Counted from the stretch's first letter, positions 1-8,973 are shown. The stretch: DNA of 64,000 bases from Vaginella massiliensis (GCF_900089075.1 NZ_LT593746.1:556920-620919); one strand, 5' to 3'. Numbers and translations: made by a program. The notes: generated from the letters alone by a model not told the origin.

Positions 1-829
1 CAGCGTAAGGATGAGTGCCGCCCCAAATCGATATTACCCGCGTTCCCATCAACGATGCCAAATGCATATTGGCACTATCCATAGAAATAATCACCTCCAA
101 TTTGGCGATATACACCAATTCTTCATGAAAGGTCATTTTACCTGCCAATGATTTGATGTTGGCGTGTTTTTTTTCCCATTTATGAAGAATTCCAGCTTCT
201 ATTTTTCCGCCTCCAAACAGCAAGACTTTATAGCCAGCTTCGGCAAACTTGATGGCGATGCTTTTCATTTTCTTTAAATCATACGTTTTGCTCTTGAATT
301 TTGCAAAAGGAGCAATGCCAATCGTTTTTGGAATTTTGTTGGGACTCGGATACAATTGGTGCGATAAGTTGAGCGTATAGCCCAATTCTCGAAATACGTC
401 GGCATATCGCTCGGTCATGTGTTTCAGAGGTTTCAGAACTTTGTTTTGTTGCGAGACCAAGGCTTTTTTTTCTGCACGACCTTTGTCTAAAACAGCAATT
501 TTTTTTCCAGAAAATTGAAAAAATTTACACAAGATTTTGCTCCGAAGAACATGATGACAATCTGCAACTGCCGAGAAATGATACTTGTGCAAACGTCTGT
601 ATAAGCGGTAGAGACCAAGAAGTCCTTTGTATTCATCATCCAAATCAACTGGGATAAAATGAATGTTTTCGATTTGGTTGAAAATGGCTTTCATGCCTGG
701 CCTAGAAGCGACGTAGATCGAAATTTCATTGGAATGTTGTTTTTTCAACTCATCGAGTACAGGTGCCAGCATTGCCACATCTCCCAAAGCAGAAAATCGA
801 AGCACCAAGATTCTCTTTTTGTTTTTCAT
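1..829 (-). CDS. Glycosyltransferase family 9 (heptosyltransferase-like), 3' end outside window
   Basis: The reading frame starts at the ATG at 829-827 and runs off the left edge, so about 276 residues are visible. The N-terminus (RILVLRFSALGDVAML) is the nucleotide-binding start of GT9 enzymes. Further on are an ADCHHVLRS segment and a stretch ending in SIWGGTHP that matches the sugar-nucleotide site. GT9 enzymes usually add heptose or related sugars to the inner core of lipopolysaccharide on the cytoplasmic face of the inner membrane. The donor sugar cannot be read from the sequence. The gene lies 2 bp downstream of sufE on the same strand and is probably cotranscribed with it. Confidence 0.85.
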   Translation of the reverse strand, partial: MKNKKRILVLRFSALGDVAMLAPVLDELKKQHSNEISIYVASRPGMKAIFNQIENIHFIPVDLDDEYKGLLGLYRLYRRLHKYHFSAVADCHHVLRSKILCKFFQFSGKKIAVLDKGRAEKKALVSQQNKVLKPLKHMTERYADVFRELGYTLNLSHQLYPSPNKIPKTIGIAPFAKFKSKTYDLKKMKSIAIKFAEAGYKVLLFGGGKIEAGILHKWEKKHANIKSLAGKMTFHEELVYIAKLEVIISMDSANMHLASLMGTRVISIWGGTHPYA

Positions 830-831
830 AC

Positions 832-1257
832 CTATTGATTTGCTTTTGCCTGAAAGGCAATCGCATAAAACTTAAATTGTTTTATCATGGCCAATAAACC
901 ATTGGCGCGGGTAGGCGATAAAAATTCTTGCAAACCTATCTCGCCAATGAAGTCGGTGTTCGCATTTACAATGTCTATAGGTTTTTGATTGTTGTAGATT
1001 CGCAACAGTAAGGCAGCAATACCTTTGGGTAAAATCGCATTGCTATCGACGGTGAACTGAATTTTATCGCCATCGAATTTTGCATCCAACCAAACAGAAG
1101 ATTGGCAACCTTTGATGAGTTTATCATCTGTTTTTTCATCTTCTGGCATCGACGGCAAATCTTTACCCAATTCGATGAGGTATTCGTATCGTTGTTCCCA
1201 ATCGTCGAAGAATGAAAACTCATCTATTATTTCTTGTTGAATTTCTTCTATTTTCAT
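832..1257 (-). CDS. sufE: SufE family Fe-S cluster assembly protein
   Basis: This 141-residue protein has the full SufE fold length. The sulfur-acceptor cysteine is Cys51 in the motif KGCQSSVW, and the C-terminal part carries the family's FLSPTRANGL segment. SufE takes persulfide sulfur from the cysteine desulfurase SufS and passes it to the SufBCD scaffold. The rest of a suf operon is not in this window. A TAACTTTG -7 box lies only four bases upstream of the ATG, so the transcript is probably leaderless. The GT9 gene follows after 2 bp. Confidence 0.92.
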   Translation of the reverse strand: MKIEEIQQEIIDEFSFFDDWEQRYEYLIELGKDLPSMPEDEKTDDKLIKGCQSSVWLDAKFDGDKIQFTVDSNAILPKGIAALLLRIYNNQKPIDIVNANTDFIGEIGLQEFLSPTRANGLLAMIKQFKFYAIAFQAKANQ

Positions 1258-1261
1258 ACAA

Positions 1262-1269
1262 CAAAGTTA
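1262..1269 (-). promoter_or_regulatory. -7 box (TAACTTTG) for sufE
   Basis: Read on the minus strand this is TAACTTTG, matching the Bacteroidota TAnnTTTG -7 element. It ends four bases before the sufE ATG. No clear -33 TTG is visible at the usual spacing. Confidence 0.5.
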
Positions 1270-1290
1270 AGAAGATTTCTTTGATTTGGG

Positions 1291-1320
1291 TTGAGTTATT
1301 GCATTTGTCTTGTACATTTG
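1291..1320 (+). promoter_or_regulatory. Bacteroidota-type promoter of the hydroxyacid dehydrogenase gene
   Basis: A -33 TTG (1291-1293) is followed after 19 bases by TACATTTG (1313-1320), a full match to the Bacteroidota TTG-N19-TAnnTTTG consensus. Transcription would start near 1326, about 10 bases before the ATG at 1337. This also argues against the longer reading frame that begins at 1310, inside the promoter. Confidence 0.65.
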
Positions 1321-1336
1321 TATAAACACTTTTCGA

Positions 1337-2287
1337 ATGAAAATTTTAGCAATAGATACCAATCATCCCACATTGGTCAATGATCTACGCGATGCAGGTT
1401 TTACGGTAGACGAAGATTATGTAAATTCTAAAGAAAGAATTGAGGCTAAAATAGAGCAATACGATGGTTTGATTATTCGTTCCAGATTCCCGATTGATCG
1501 GAATTTTTTAGAAAAAGCATCAAAACTGAAATTCATTGGTAGAGTAGGAGCGGGTCTAGAAAATATCGACCAAGCCTACGCTGCAGAACGCAATATACAA
1601 TTGTTCAATTCGCCAGAAGGTAACCGCGATGCTGTTGGTGAGCATGCTGTAGGAATGTTGCTGATGTTGATGCATCATTTGCGTAGAGCCGATTTAGAAG
1701 TGCGCAACGGCATTTGGCGTCGTGAAGAGAATAGAGGCGATGAGTTGTACGGGAAGACGGTTGGGATTATCGGTTATGGCAATATGGGAAATGCTTTTGC
1801 AAAACGTTTACAAGGTTTTGGGGTTGAGGTGATTTGTTACGATATTCTCGATGGCAAAGGAAATGAGTACGCTCGTCAAGTTGATTTGAATGAATTTTTT
1901 GAAAAGGTCGATGTCTTGAGTTTGCATACACCGCAAACACCGTTAACCACCAAAATGATCAACAAAAATTTTATTCATAATTTTCGTAAACCGTTTTATC
2001 TTGTCAATACCGCCCGCGGAAAAGCAGTTGTTACAAAAGATTTGATAAGTGCACTAGAAGAAGGTAAAATTATAGGTGCAGCTTTAGACGTTTTGGAGTT
2101 CGAAAAATCTTCTTTCGAGCATCTCAAACTCGACGATTTCCCAGACGATTTTCAGTATCTTATCCAATCAGATCGAGTGGTTTTGGCTCCGCATATTGCC
2201 GGTTGGACTCATCAATCCAAATACAAATTAGCTCGGTATATAGTCGATAAAATTCTAAAATGGCGCGAATTTTACGAGGCAGAATAA
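1337..2287 (+). CDS. D-2-hydroxyacid dehydrogenase (phosphoglycerate dehydrogenase-like)
   Basis: The protein is 316 residues counted from the ATG at 1337; a start at 1310 adds nine residues and would sit within the promoter. The NAD-binding motif GIIGYGNMG lies near the middle. The catalytic Arg (NTARGKAV), Glu (LDVLEFE) and His (APHIAGWTHQS) of the family are all present. It lacks the C-terminal ACT domain of long-form SerA, so it resembles short D-3-phosphoglycerate or other 2-hydroxyacid dehydrogenases. No serine-pathway gene is adjacent, so the substrate is uncertain. It is transcribed alone and in the opposite direction to sufE. Confidence 0.85.
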   Translation: MKILAIDTNHPTLVNDLRDAGFTVDEDYVNSKERIEAKIEQYDGLIIRSRFPIDRNFLEKASKLKFIGRVGAGLENIDQAYAAERNIQLFNSPEGNRDAVGEHAVGMLLMLMHHLRRADLEVRNGIWRREENRGDELYGKTVGIIGYGNMGNAFAKRLQGFGVEVICYDILDGKGNEYARQVDLNEFFEKVDVLSLHTPQTPLTTKMINKNFIHNFRKPFYLVNTARGKAVVTKDLISALEEGKIIGAALDVLEFEKSSFEHLKLDDFPDDFQYLIQSDRVVLAPHIAGWTHQSKYKLARYIVDKILKWREFYEAE

Positions 2288-2430
2288 CAGGTTTTTACTT
2301 TTATCTACATCATTTTATTTTGTTGGTCAAAGTTTGAACTTTGTATTCAATTGATCAATAATTATACTATATTCAGATAACCAAGCAGTTATGTTTTTTT
2401 ATTCGTAGAAATATTCAAATTTTTGATATT

Positions 2431-2532
2431 ATGTTAAATAGAAGAGATGCTATAAAAATTTCTGATGTTAAAGAGTTCGAAATTCAGGTGTCTGAAGGCT
2501 CAAAAATTTTACTGATTGAAGTACCTTTGTAG
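2431..2532 (+). pseudogene. C-terminal remnant of a pirin-family (quercetinase-like) protein
   Basis: A 33-codon frame begins MLNRRDAIKI and ends LLIEVPL before a TAG. Pirin/YhaK cupin proteins usually end in a closely similar way (kRDaigI...ellLiEVPm), so this looks like the last ~33 residues of such a gene. The preceding 140 bp (2288-2430) show no recognisable pirin coding sequence, so most of the gene appears deleted. The last codons contain TACCTTTG, which may now serve as the -7 box of the downstream ClC gene. Assignment is from motif memory; I ran no search. Confidence 0.6.
2522..2529 (+). promoter_or_regulatory. -7 box (TACCTTTG) upstream of the ClC gene
   Basis: This is a full TAnnTTTG match 32 bases before the ClC ATG, lying in the last codons of the pirin remnant. 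A -33 TTG is not seen at 19-20 bases, so the promoter assignment is moderate. Confidence 0.4.
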
Positions 2533-2561
2533 TCCTAGAAATTTTAGAACCTAAACGAGAC

Positions 2562-3938
2562 ATGAAACCGTTGAACCAACTGATTGATTATTTTGTAAAA
2601 AAATCGAGAGATAATAATCCGAAAGCAAAAGAATTCTTTTTGCAATCGATTCCGTTGTGGATTTCCTCCATTTTCATTGGTCTCATTTCTACCAGTTATG
2701 CCGCCTTGTTACATTTTGGTGAAGAAACCTTTTTGTATTTTTATCAACAAGACAGAGCATGGGTTTTTGCTTTAGCCCCAATTTTCTTTTTACTTTCTTA
2801 TCTCACGGTTTTCAAATTCGGGAAGCATGCCAATGGCAGCGGAATTCCACAAGTGATGGCTGTTCTGAATATGAACAAAAGGTATTTCAAAGCCTACTCG
2901 GATCAGTTTCTGAGTTTACGCATCATTGTGGTAAAAATTGTGAGTAGTTTTTTTATGTCACTCGGCGGTGGGGTAGTGGGGAGAGAAGGTCCAACCATAC
3001 AAATCGCTGCATCTGTGTTGCATTTTACCAATAAGATTTTACCCTCGTCTTGGCCAAAGATCAACGAAAAGTTGATGATCATTACTGGCGCTTCGGCGGG
3101 TTTGGCAGCAGCCTTTAATACGCCATTGGGTGGAATTGTTTTTGCGATTGAAGAGCTCACAAAAAATCATCTCAAATATTTAAGAACCACCATTTTTGCG
3201 GCAGTTATTATCGCCGGTTTCACGGCTCAAACCATTTTAGGACCTTATTTGATATTCGGTTATCCTAAGGTTGATGCCGAAGGAATTAAGATTTTTTTAT
3301 TAATTCTCCTTACCTCGGTATTATGTGGGATCATTGGAACTTATTTTGGGCAATTGGTTTTTTTTGTCAATGATTTTAGACGAAAACTCAAACGAATCGT
3401 TCAATTTATTTTTGGATTTTTGATGGTGATGATTTTTTGTATCATCGTCTATTATACCAATGCCGATAGCGTTGGAGCAGGAAATTTTTTGTTGGATCGT
3501 TTGCTTTTCGAGACCGATAAAACGGTCGAATGGTACACCATTCCTGCAAGATTAATCAATGGTGTCATCTCGTTTGGCAACGGTGGTGCAGGCGGTGTTT
3601 TCGCTCCAGCCTTGAGTTTTGGCGGTACAATCGGTTCTTTTATTGGCGAAATTTTCAGCCTGAAACCTCGACAAATGAATATGTTGATCCTTATTGGCAT
3701 GGTCGGATTTTTAACATCTTTCACCCGTTCACCTTTTACATCGGCCATCTTGGTATTAGAAATGACCGATAGGCATTCGGTAATCTTTTATTTTATGGTG
3801 GCGGCCTTGGTTTCTTACCTTATTGCCAACACCATAGACAAACGATCTTTTTATGAAAGAACTTCGAAAGCAATTTCAGACGCTTTGCCTAATTTGGAAG
3901 AAGATAAATCGAAAAAATCTTCGGATATTCGTGTATAA
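2562..3938 (+). CDS. ClC family chloride channel/transporter
   Basis: This 458-residue polytopic inner membrane protein carries the three anion-selectivity motifs: GSGIPQ (about 92-97), GREGP (140-144) and GGVFAP (344-349). The gating glutamate E142 is present. A second glutamate, E198 in AIEEL, aligns with the internal proton glutamate of E. coli ClC, so a Cl-/H+ antiporter is more likely than a channel. There are no C-terminal CBS domains; the tail after the last helix is short and charged. Roles known for the family include acid resistance and charge balance. A lipoprotein gene follows 19 bp later on the same strand and may be cotranscribed. Confidence 0.93.
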   Translation: MKPLNQLIDYFVKKSRDNNPKAKEFFLQSIPLWISSIFIGLISTSYAALLHFGEETFLYFYQQDRAWVFALAPIFFLLSYLTVFKFGKHANGSGIPQVMAVLNMNKRYFKAYSDQFLSLRIIVVKIVSSFFMSLGGGVVGREGPTIQIAASVLHFTNKILPSSWPKINEKLMIITGASAGLAAAFNTPLGGIVFAIEELTKNHLKYLRTTIFAAVIIAGFTAQTILGPYLIFGYPKVDAEGIKIFLLILLTSVLCGIIGTYFGQLVFFVNDFRRKLKRIVQFIFGFLMVMIFCIIVYYTNADSVGAGNFLLDRLLFETDKTVEWYTIPARLINGVISFGNGGAGGVFAPALSFGGTIGSFIGEIFSLKPRQMNMLILIGMVGFLTSFTRSPFTSAILVLEMTDRHSVIFYFMVAALVSYLIANTIDKRSFYERTSKAISDALPNLEEDKSKKSSDIRV

Positions 3939-3957
3939 TTAGTTAATACAACAGCCT

Positions 3958-5022
3958 ATGAAAAGATTAATCATTGCAATAATTATCGCAATCACTTTTG
4001 TTCAATGTAAAAAAGATCAACCGACCATCGATAGTCAGACCGAAATCACGTTCAACACTTCATTTGACGAAATTTCGAAGACATTGCCTAGCTTACAACA
4101 AGAAAAGTTTAAAGAAGCCTTGTTTTTACTTTTCGAATACGACACCAAACAAGCTACAGTTGAAGCCCGATGGGCGCAAGTAAGACGATTGTTGGACGGC
4201 AAGAATGCAGAAGAAATTTTTACCATGGCAGAGCAAGTTGCTCAAGAAAATGGTATTTCTTGGAATCGAAATCAGGCGCCTTATCCTGGCGGGATTCCAA
4301 AAATGGAAAAAACCGAAGCCTTGGCAACTCAAGAGCATGTGGGTCTTGCGCTGGATCTATCCAATGTTCCGAATGGTGTGAAAATTTATCCAAGTTTGAT
4401 CGATGCGAATGGGCAGACCATCAACAATATGGATGAATTGGTCGCAACGGTTGATGTGTTGAGCGATAATGTATTAATTCATACTCAAAAATTTTCTATC
4501 CCACCTCAATCATTCGATTTGATGAGTGCTTTTGACGGTTTTGTGCTGAGCTATGATAAGCTCGATCAACATAAAATCACCTCGAATATGTTGGATATTT
4601 TAGTTAGAATACCGCATCCTAACCGATATTTAACCTTGCGAAAAAGAATTAGAATTTCGGATCAATATGTTAAAGAAACCAAAGCTGAGGCTAATGATTC
4701 TATTGCTGTTCAGGAAAATGTAGTGGTAGCTAAGACGAATCCTATCGCAACAAAATTTGTTCAGAATATTGTGAATGGCAATTTATCTGGCGCTTATGCT
4801 TTGTCTAAAATCGACAAATATGATTCATACAATGATTTTGCCAACGCCGATGCGATAAAAAAATTAGCTAAAGCTAAAATCAATTCGAATGTGATTACCC
4901 AAAGTAATGAGAATAGGGTAGAGGTGAACGCGAACATCAGCAATACAGAAGGCGTGTCGCACGATTACAGCATTGTTGTAGAAAAAATAGACAACCGATG
5001 GTACGTAACCAGATTTCAATAA
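3958..5022 (+). CDS. Putative lipoprotein of unknown function, 354 aa
   Basis: The N-terminus is a lipoprotein signal with a lipobox ending in Cys17 (TFVQC). The mature protein is hydrophilic and probably sits in the envelope. It has an N-terminal alpha-helical part, a beta-rich centre (about 125-230) and a C-terminal segment (about 250-354) that resembles small NTF2-like or DUF4878-like folds in its VNGNLSGAYAL...NRWYVTRF pattern. I do not recognise a named family with certainty. It is the last gene before a strong shared terminator and probably follows the ClC gene in one transcript. Confidence 0.75.
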   Translation: MKRLIIAIIIAITFVQCKKDQPTIDSQTEITFNTSFDEISKTLPSLQQEKFKEALFLLFEYDTKQATVEARWAQVRRLLDGKNAEEIFTMAEQVAQENGISWNRNQAPYPGGIPKMEKTEALATQEHVGLALDLSNVPNGVKIYPSLIDANGQTINNMDELVATVDVLSDNVLIHTQKFSIPPQSFDLMSAFDGFVLSYDKLDQHKITSNMLDILVRIPHPNRYLTLRKRIRISDQYVKETKAEANDSIAVQENVVVAKTNPIATKFVQNIVNGNLSGAYALSKIDKYDSYNDFANADAIKKLAKAKINSNVITQSNENRVEVNANISNTEGVSHDYSIVVEKIDNRWYVTRFQ

Positions 5023-5050
5023 AAAAAGGAGCTTAAAAGGCTCCTTTTTT
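5022..5050. terminator. Bidirectional rho-independent terminator
   Basis: An 11-bp perfect stem (5022-5032 with 5040-5050) encloses a 7-base loop. It has A-tracts on one side and T-tracts on the other, so it can terminate both the lipoprotein gene on plus and the OmpA-like gene on minus. Confidence 0.85.
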
Positions 5051-5069
5051 AGTTTATGATGATGGCGTC

Positions 5070-5768
5070 TTATTGACCTGCTTCTTTTTTAGCGTCTTCG
5101 ATCATTTTAGCGTTTGCGGTAATGGCAATCTCTACACGACGGTTTTGAGCTTGTCCAGCTTTGGTAGAGTTGTCCGCGATTGGTTCGCTAAGACCAACAC
5201 CTTTGTATTGTAAACGAGATGCACTTATCCCTTTTGTTTTTAAATAATCTACCACAGACTTTGCGCGTTTTTCAGATAACGGTAAATTGTAAGCTTGTGA
5301 ACCTACATTATCGGTATGGCCTACAACCATTAAATCTGTATCGGGATATTCTTTGAAGACTTTGACCAATTTGCCTAAGTTTGATTTTGCAACCGAGGTC
5401 AAAGCGGAAGAATTGTATTCGAATGTTACTCTTGAATTCTCGTCCAAAATCAAGTTGATTCCTTCTTCGGTACGTACAACTTCTGCACCTGGCAAAACTT
5501 GTTCAATTTTTTCGGCTTGCTTGTCCATTTTCTGACCAATCAAGATTCCGGCTCCACCACCTACAGCAGCTCCGATTACAGCTCCCAAAGCAGTGTTACC
5601 ACCTTTGCCTACGTTGTTTCCTAAGACACCTCCGATTACACCTCCAGCAACTGTTCCGATTGCCGCACCTCTTTGGGTATTGTTTGTATTTTTTACTGCC
5701 TCACATGATGAGAAAAGGAATGTACCTCCTAATAACAATGCAATACCTGATTTTTTAATATTTTTCAT
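5070..5768 (-). CDS. OmpA family lipoprotein with glycine-zipper segment
   Basis: The 232-residue protein has a lipobox ending at Cys22 (LFSSC). A glycine-zipper region of repeated GxxxG/GGxxG patterns (about 34-80) follows, then a C-terminal OmpA-like peptidoglycan-binding domain (about 110-220) with TDNVGS, LPLSEKRAKSV and NRRVEI. This is the common YiaD/Pal-like arrangement: lipid anchor in the outer membrane, a small membrane-active zipper, and non-covalent binding to peptidoglycan. It lies 12 bp downstream of the lipocalin-like lipoprotein on the same strand, and these pairs are frequent in Flavobacteriia. Confidence 0.92.
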   Translation of the reverse strand: MKNIKKSGIALLLGGTFLFSSCEAVKNTNNTQRGAAIGTVAGGVIGGVLGNNVGKGGNTALGAVIGAAVGGGAGILIGQKMDKQAEKIEQVLPGAEVVRTEEGINLILDENSRVTFEYNSSALTSVAKSNLGKLVKVFKEYPDTDLMVVGHTDNVGSQAYNLPLSEKRAKSVVDYLKTKGISASRLQYKGVGLSEPIADNSTKAGQAQNRRVEIAITANAKMIEDAKKEAGQ

Positions 5769-5780
5769 AGTTGAAATTTT

Positions 5781-6263
5781 TTATCTGCTTAAATTATATA
5801 CAATATTTATTATTTTTCCTTCGAAAGGAACATCTTGCACCAAAGTCATATTAGAATCTGTTACACTTTGTAGGCGCATTTTATATCCTGTCAAAACGTT
5901 TTTCGCTTTATCGTTGTTGACACGTTTGAAGTTGAAATATTTTGATGCTCCATCATCGCTCACCGTCCATTTGATTGCGTTTGTGCCAGAAGGACAAGTT
6001 CCGCCACCGACCAAGGTATAGGTTCCCGAGTTGTTGTTTTGTACCAAATTCCATTGGCTTCCGATGTAACATTCGTATGGTGCTTCGTCAAATACTTTTG
6101 CATTTACTTTTCCGGTTGTTCCTTGTATCGAAACATTGGTCACTGTCCAACTTCCGCGCATTTGCGTTTCGGTATTGATGATATCTTTTTTGACATTGGT
6201 GGAAGCGCAAGATGAGATCAAACTCATAGCGACTAAACTCGATAATAATATTCCTTTTTTCAT
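5781..6263 (-). CDS. Lipocalin-like lipoprotein
   Basis: The 160-residue precursor has a lipobox ending at Cys19 (LISSC). The mature part begins with the lipocalin-type segment RGSWTVTNV and is rich in short beta strands, including SQWNLVQNNNSGTYTL and an aromatic KYFNFKR strand. Two further cysteines (in PYECYIG and GGTCPSG) could form a disulfide. The expected fold is a small beta-barrel that binds a hydrophobic ligand in the envelope; no ligand can be named. It precedes the OmpA-type lipoprotein by 12 bp and follows the methyltransferase by 6 bp. Confidence 0.8.
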   Translation of the reverse strand: MKKGILLSSLVAMSLISSCASTNVKKDIINTETQMRGSWTVTNVSIQGTTGKVNAKVFDEAPYECYIGSQWNLVQNNNSGTYTLVGGGTCPSGTNAIKWTVSDDGASKYFNFKRVNNDKAKNVLTGYKMRLQSVTDSNMTLVQDVPFEGKIINIVYNLSR

Positions 6264-6269
6264 AGTAAT

Positions 6270-7091
6270 TTATTTTTGATCCTTTTTTATCATATAGATT
6301 AAAGATGAAAATTGTTTCGTTTTTTTGGCTTTATAATTCGAAATTAAACCTAGATATACACCACGTAAAAATGCGAATTGATTCTTTTGGTATTTCTCAG
6401 ACAATATTCCAACATACAAGCTGTCGAAGTATTGTGGGTATATAATTTCAATTTTCATACCAAAAAAAGAAACATAGCGTTTCATACTCTCTGGATCGAA
6501 GTGCCATAGATGTCTCGGAACATCGTAAGCAGCCCAATATTTACCATAAAATTTGGCGTCGTAACTATTGTGATTGGGTAGGGCAACAACCAAAATGCCG
6601 TCTGGCGTAAGATGATCGATCAGCGATTGAAAGATTTCGTCTCGATTGGGAATATGCTCTAGCACGTGCCATAGCGTGATGACATCGTATTGCTGTTTGC
6701 GTTGGATGATGGATTCGTTTGTGACCAAATTGCCGAGTTTTCGACGAGCAATTTCCAGTGCTGTGGCGTTGGGTTCGAAGCCTTCTACCTCAAATCCTTT
6801 TTGTTTCATGTAGGCTAGAAAATCGCCAACCCCACAACCGTAGTCCAAAATCTTTTTTCCAGTTGCGTGTCGTTCAACTACTTTGTATTTGGCTTTCAGA
6901 TTTGCTGATTTTGCTAATTGATATAATTTTTCGAATACGCTCTTTTTTCCGTCGGTATGAGAAATATATTTTTCACTTTCGTAATATTTTCCAAAATCCG
7001 AAGGAATAGGTTGGGTGCAAAGCATCCCATGTGTTGGGTCTTCTTTTAACTCGAATTCTTCTTGCGTTAAGAAATAGTCTTTTACTTTCAA
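6270..7091 (-). CDS. Class I SAM-dependent methyltransferase
   Basis: This 273-residue protein has the class I signature LDYGCGVGD (about 82-90), an acidic residue ending the second strand (EVEGFEPN) and motif WHVLEHIPN. The C-terminal part (WAAYDVPRHLWHF) is typical of the methyltransferase type 11/23 group often found in LPS, O-antigen or small-molecule modification. The substrate is not predictable. It lies 10 bp downstream of mnmG in the same direction, which suggests cotranscription. Confidence 0.85.
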   Translation of the reverse strand: MKVKDYFLTQEEFELKEDPTHGMLCTQPIPSDFGKYYESEKYISHTDGKKSVFEKLYQLAKSANLKAKYKVVERHATGKKILDYGCGVGDFLAYMKQKGFEVEGFEPNATALEIARRKLGNLVTNESIIQRKQQYDVITLWHVLEHIPNRDEIFQSLIDHLTPDGILVVALPNHNSYDAKFYGKYWAAYDVPRHLWHFDPESMKRYVSFFGMKIEIIYPQYFDSLYVGILSEKYQKNQFAFLRGVYLGLISNYKAKKTKQFSSLIYMIKKDQK

Positions 7092-7101
7092 TTTAGTGAA
7101 A

Positions 7102-8973
7102 TTATCTTCCCATATGAATTAATAGCACGCTGATATCGGCTGGTGAAACTCCCGAAATTCTCGAGGCTTGAGCCACTGTTTCTGGTCGTATACTCGATAA
7201 TTTTTGTCGAGCTTCTATCGTCATCGAACCCATTTTCAGGTAATCGATGTCTTTGGGTATTTTCAAGTTTTCTAAACGAGTGAGTTTATCTGCATTGTTT
7301 TTTTCTTTTTTGATATAACCCTTGTATTTGATCTGAATTTCGACTTGTTCCAACTCTTCTTCTGTGAGGTCGTGCTCTGCGAGGTATTGTTCAACCTTTG
7401 GCAAGTTATAAAAATCGTTCAGTTTCAGTTCTGGTCTTGCAACCACCGTGGCGATTTTGTTGGTTTGTTTCAATGGATTTCCTTCGCGTTCTTGTATCGT
7501 TGTGTTGATTTCTTCAGGCGTTACCGATTCGTTTTCTATATAGGTAAGAAATTCATTTGCTCGACGATATTTCTCTTCCATATTTCTCAATCGTTCTTCT
7601 GATGCGAGTCCAAGCTCGTAACTTTTACGCGTCAGGCGTTCATCGGCATTATCTTGTCTGAGCAAGATTCTATACTCTGCACGCGAGGTAAACATACGGT
7701 AAGGCTCTTCTGTACCTTTGGTGATGAGATCATCGATAAGAACGCCGATATAAGCCTCGTTGCGTTGTAAGACGAAAGGTTCTCGTTGCTGAATTTTCAA
7801 GGCTGCATTTATCCCTGCCATTAATCCTTGCGAAGCTGCTTCTTCGTAACCCGTTGTTCCGTTGATTTGTCCAGCAAAAAATAGATTATCGATCAATTTT
7901 GTTTCTAAAGTATGTTTTAGTTGGGTAGGAGGGAAGTAATCGTACTCGATTGCATAACCTGGTCTAAAGAATTTTGCATGTTCAAACCCTGGGATAGCTC
8001 TCAATGCTTTTGCTTGCACCTCTTCTGGCAACGAAGTCGAGAACCCATTGATGTAATATTCTATGGTATTCCAGCCTTCGGGTTCTGCAAAAATCTGATG
8101 TCGCTCTTTATCGGCAAATCGGTTGATTTTATCTTCGATCGAAGGGCAATATCTCGGTCCGATGCTTTGGATGGTTCCATTGAACATCGGCGATCTATCA
8201 AATCCTTCTTTCAGCAAATTGTGTACTTCTTGATTTGTATACGAGATCCAACAACTTCTTTGTTTGGTTAATTTTGGTGTATCGGTGTAAGAAAATTTTC
8301 TCGGGTTTTCGTCACCGGCTTGTTCGCTCATTTTACTGAAATCTAATGATCGCCCGTCTATTCTTGGAGGTGTTCCCGTTTTCATTCTACCTGCAACAAA
8401 ACCTAATTCTACCAATTGTTCTGTGAGTCCGAATGCTGCACTTTCGCCCATTCTTCCTCCTCCAAATTGTTTTTCACCAATGTGGATCAATCCGTTCAAA
8501 AATGTTCCATTGGTCAAAATCACCGCTTTGGCTCTGATTGGTATTCCGATGTTGGTAACGACTCCAACCACATTGTTTTGTTCGACGATCAGGTTGCGCA
8601 CCATGTCTTGATAGAAATCGACATTTGGAGTGTTTTCTAATGCCAATCGCCATTCTTCTGCAAACCTCATTCGGTCCGATTGTGCTCTTGGGCTCCACAT
8701 AGCTGGACCTTTCGAGAGGTTCAACATTTTGAATTGAATCATGGTTTTATCGGTGATAATTCCTGAATATCCTCCAAGCGCATCGATTTCGCGTACGATT
8801 TGTCCTTTGGCAATTCCGCCCATTGCAGGGTTGCAAGACATTTGTGCAATAGATTGCAGATTCATGGTTACCAAAAGTGTTTGGCATCCCATATTGGCTG
8901 CGGCGGCGGCTGCTTCTGCGCCCGCGTGTCCACCTCCGACAACTATTACATCATATTGTGATTGAAATATCAT
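7102..8973 (-). CDS. mnmG: tRNA uridine-5-carboxymethylaminomethyl(34) synthesis enzyme MnmG
   Basis: The 623-residue length is normal for MnmG/GidA. The FAD dinucleotide-binding motif GGGHAGAE (13-20) is at the N-terminus, and the family motifs CNPAMGGIAKG and GTFLNGLIHIG and the C-terminal ISGVSPADI segment are present. With MnmE it installs the cmnm5 group at U34 of certain tRNAs. The start at 8973 is the only good ATG before the FAD motif. A parS-like palindrome lies in the short gap upstream. In many bacteria mnmG is close to the replication origin and parAB, though none of those genes is visible here. Confidence 0.97.
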   Translation of the reverse strand: MIFQSQYDVIVVGGGHAGAEAAAAAANMGCQTLLVTMNLQSIAQMSCNPAMGGIAKGQIVREIDALGGYSGIITDKTMIQFKMLNLSKGPAMWSPRAQSDRMRFAEEWRLALENTPNVDFYQDMVRNLIVEQNNVVGVVTNIGIPIRAKAVILTNGTFLNGLIHIGEKQFGGGRMGESAAFGLTEQLVELGFVAGRMKTGTPPRIDGRSLDFSKMSEQAGDENPRKFSYTDTPKLTKQRSCWISYTNQEVHNLLKEGFDRSPMFNGTIQSIGPRYCPSIEDKINRFADKERHQIFAEPEGWNTIEYYINGFSTSLPEEVQAKALRAIPGFEHAKFFRPGYAIEYDYFPPTQLKHTLETKLIDNLFFAGQINGTTGYEEAASQGLMAGINAALKIQQREPFVLQRNEAYIGVLIDDLITKGTEEPYRMFTSRAEYRILLRQDNADERLTRKSYELGLASEERLRNMEEKYRRANEFLTYIENESVTPEEINTTIQEREGNPLKQTNKIATVVARPELKLNDFYNLPKVEQYLAEHDLTEEELEQVEIQIKYKGYIKKEKNNADKLTRLENLKIPKDIDYLKMGSMTIEARQKLSSIRPETVAQASRISGVSPADISVLLIHMGR

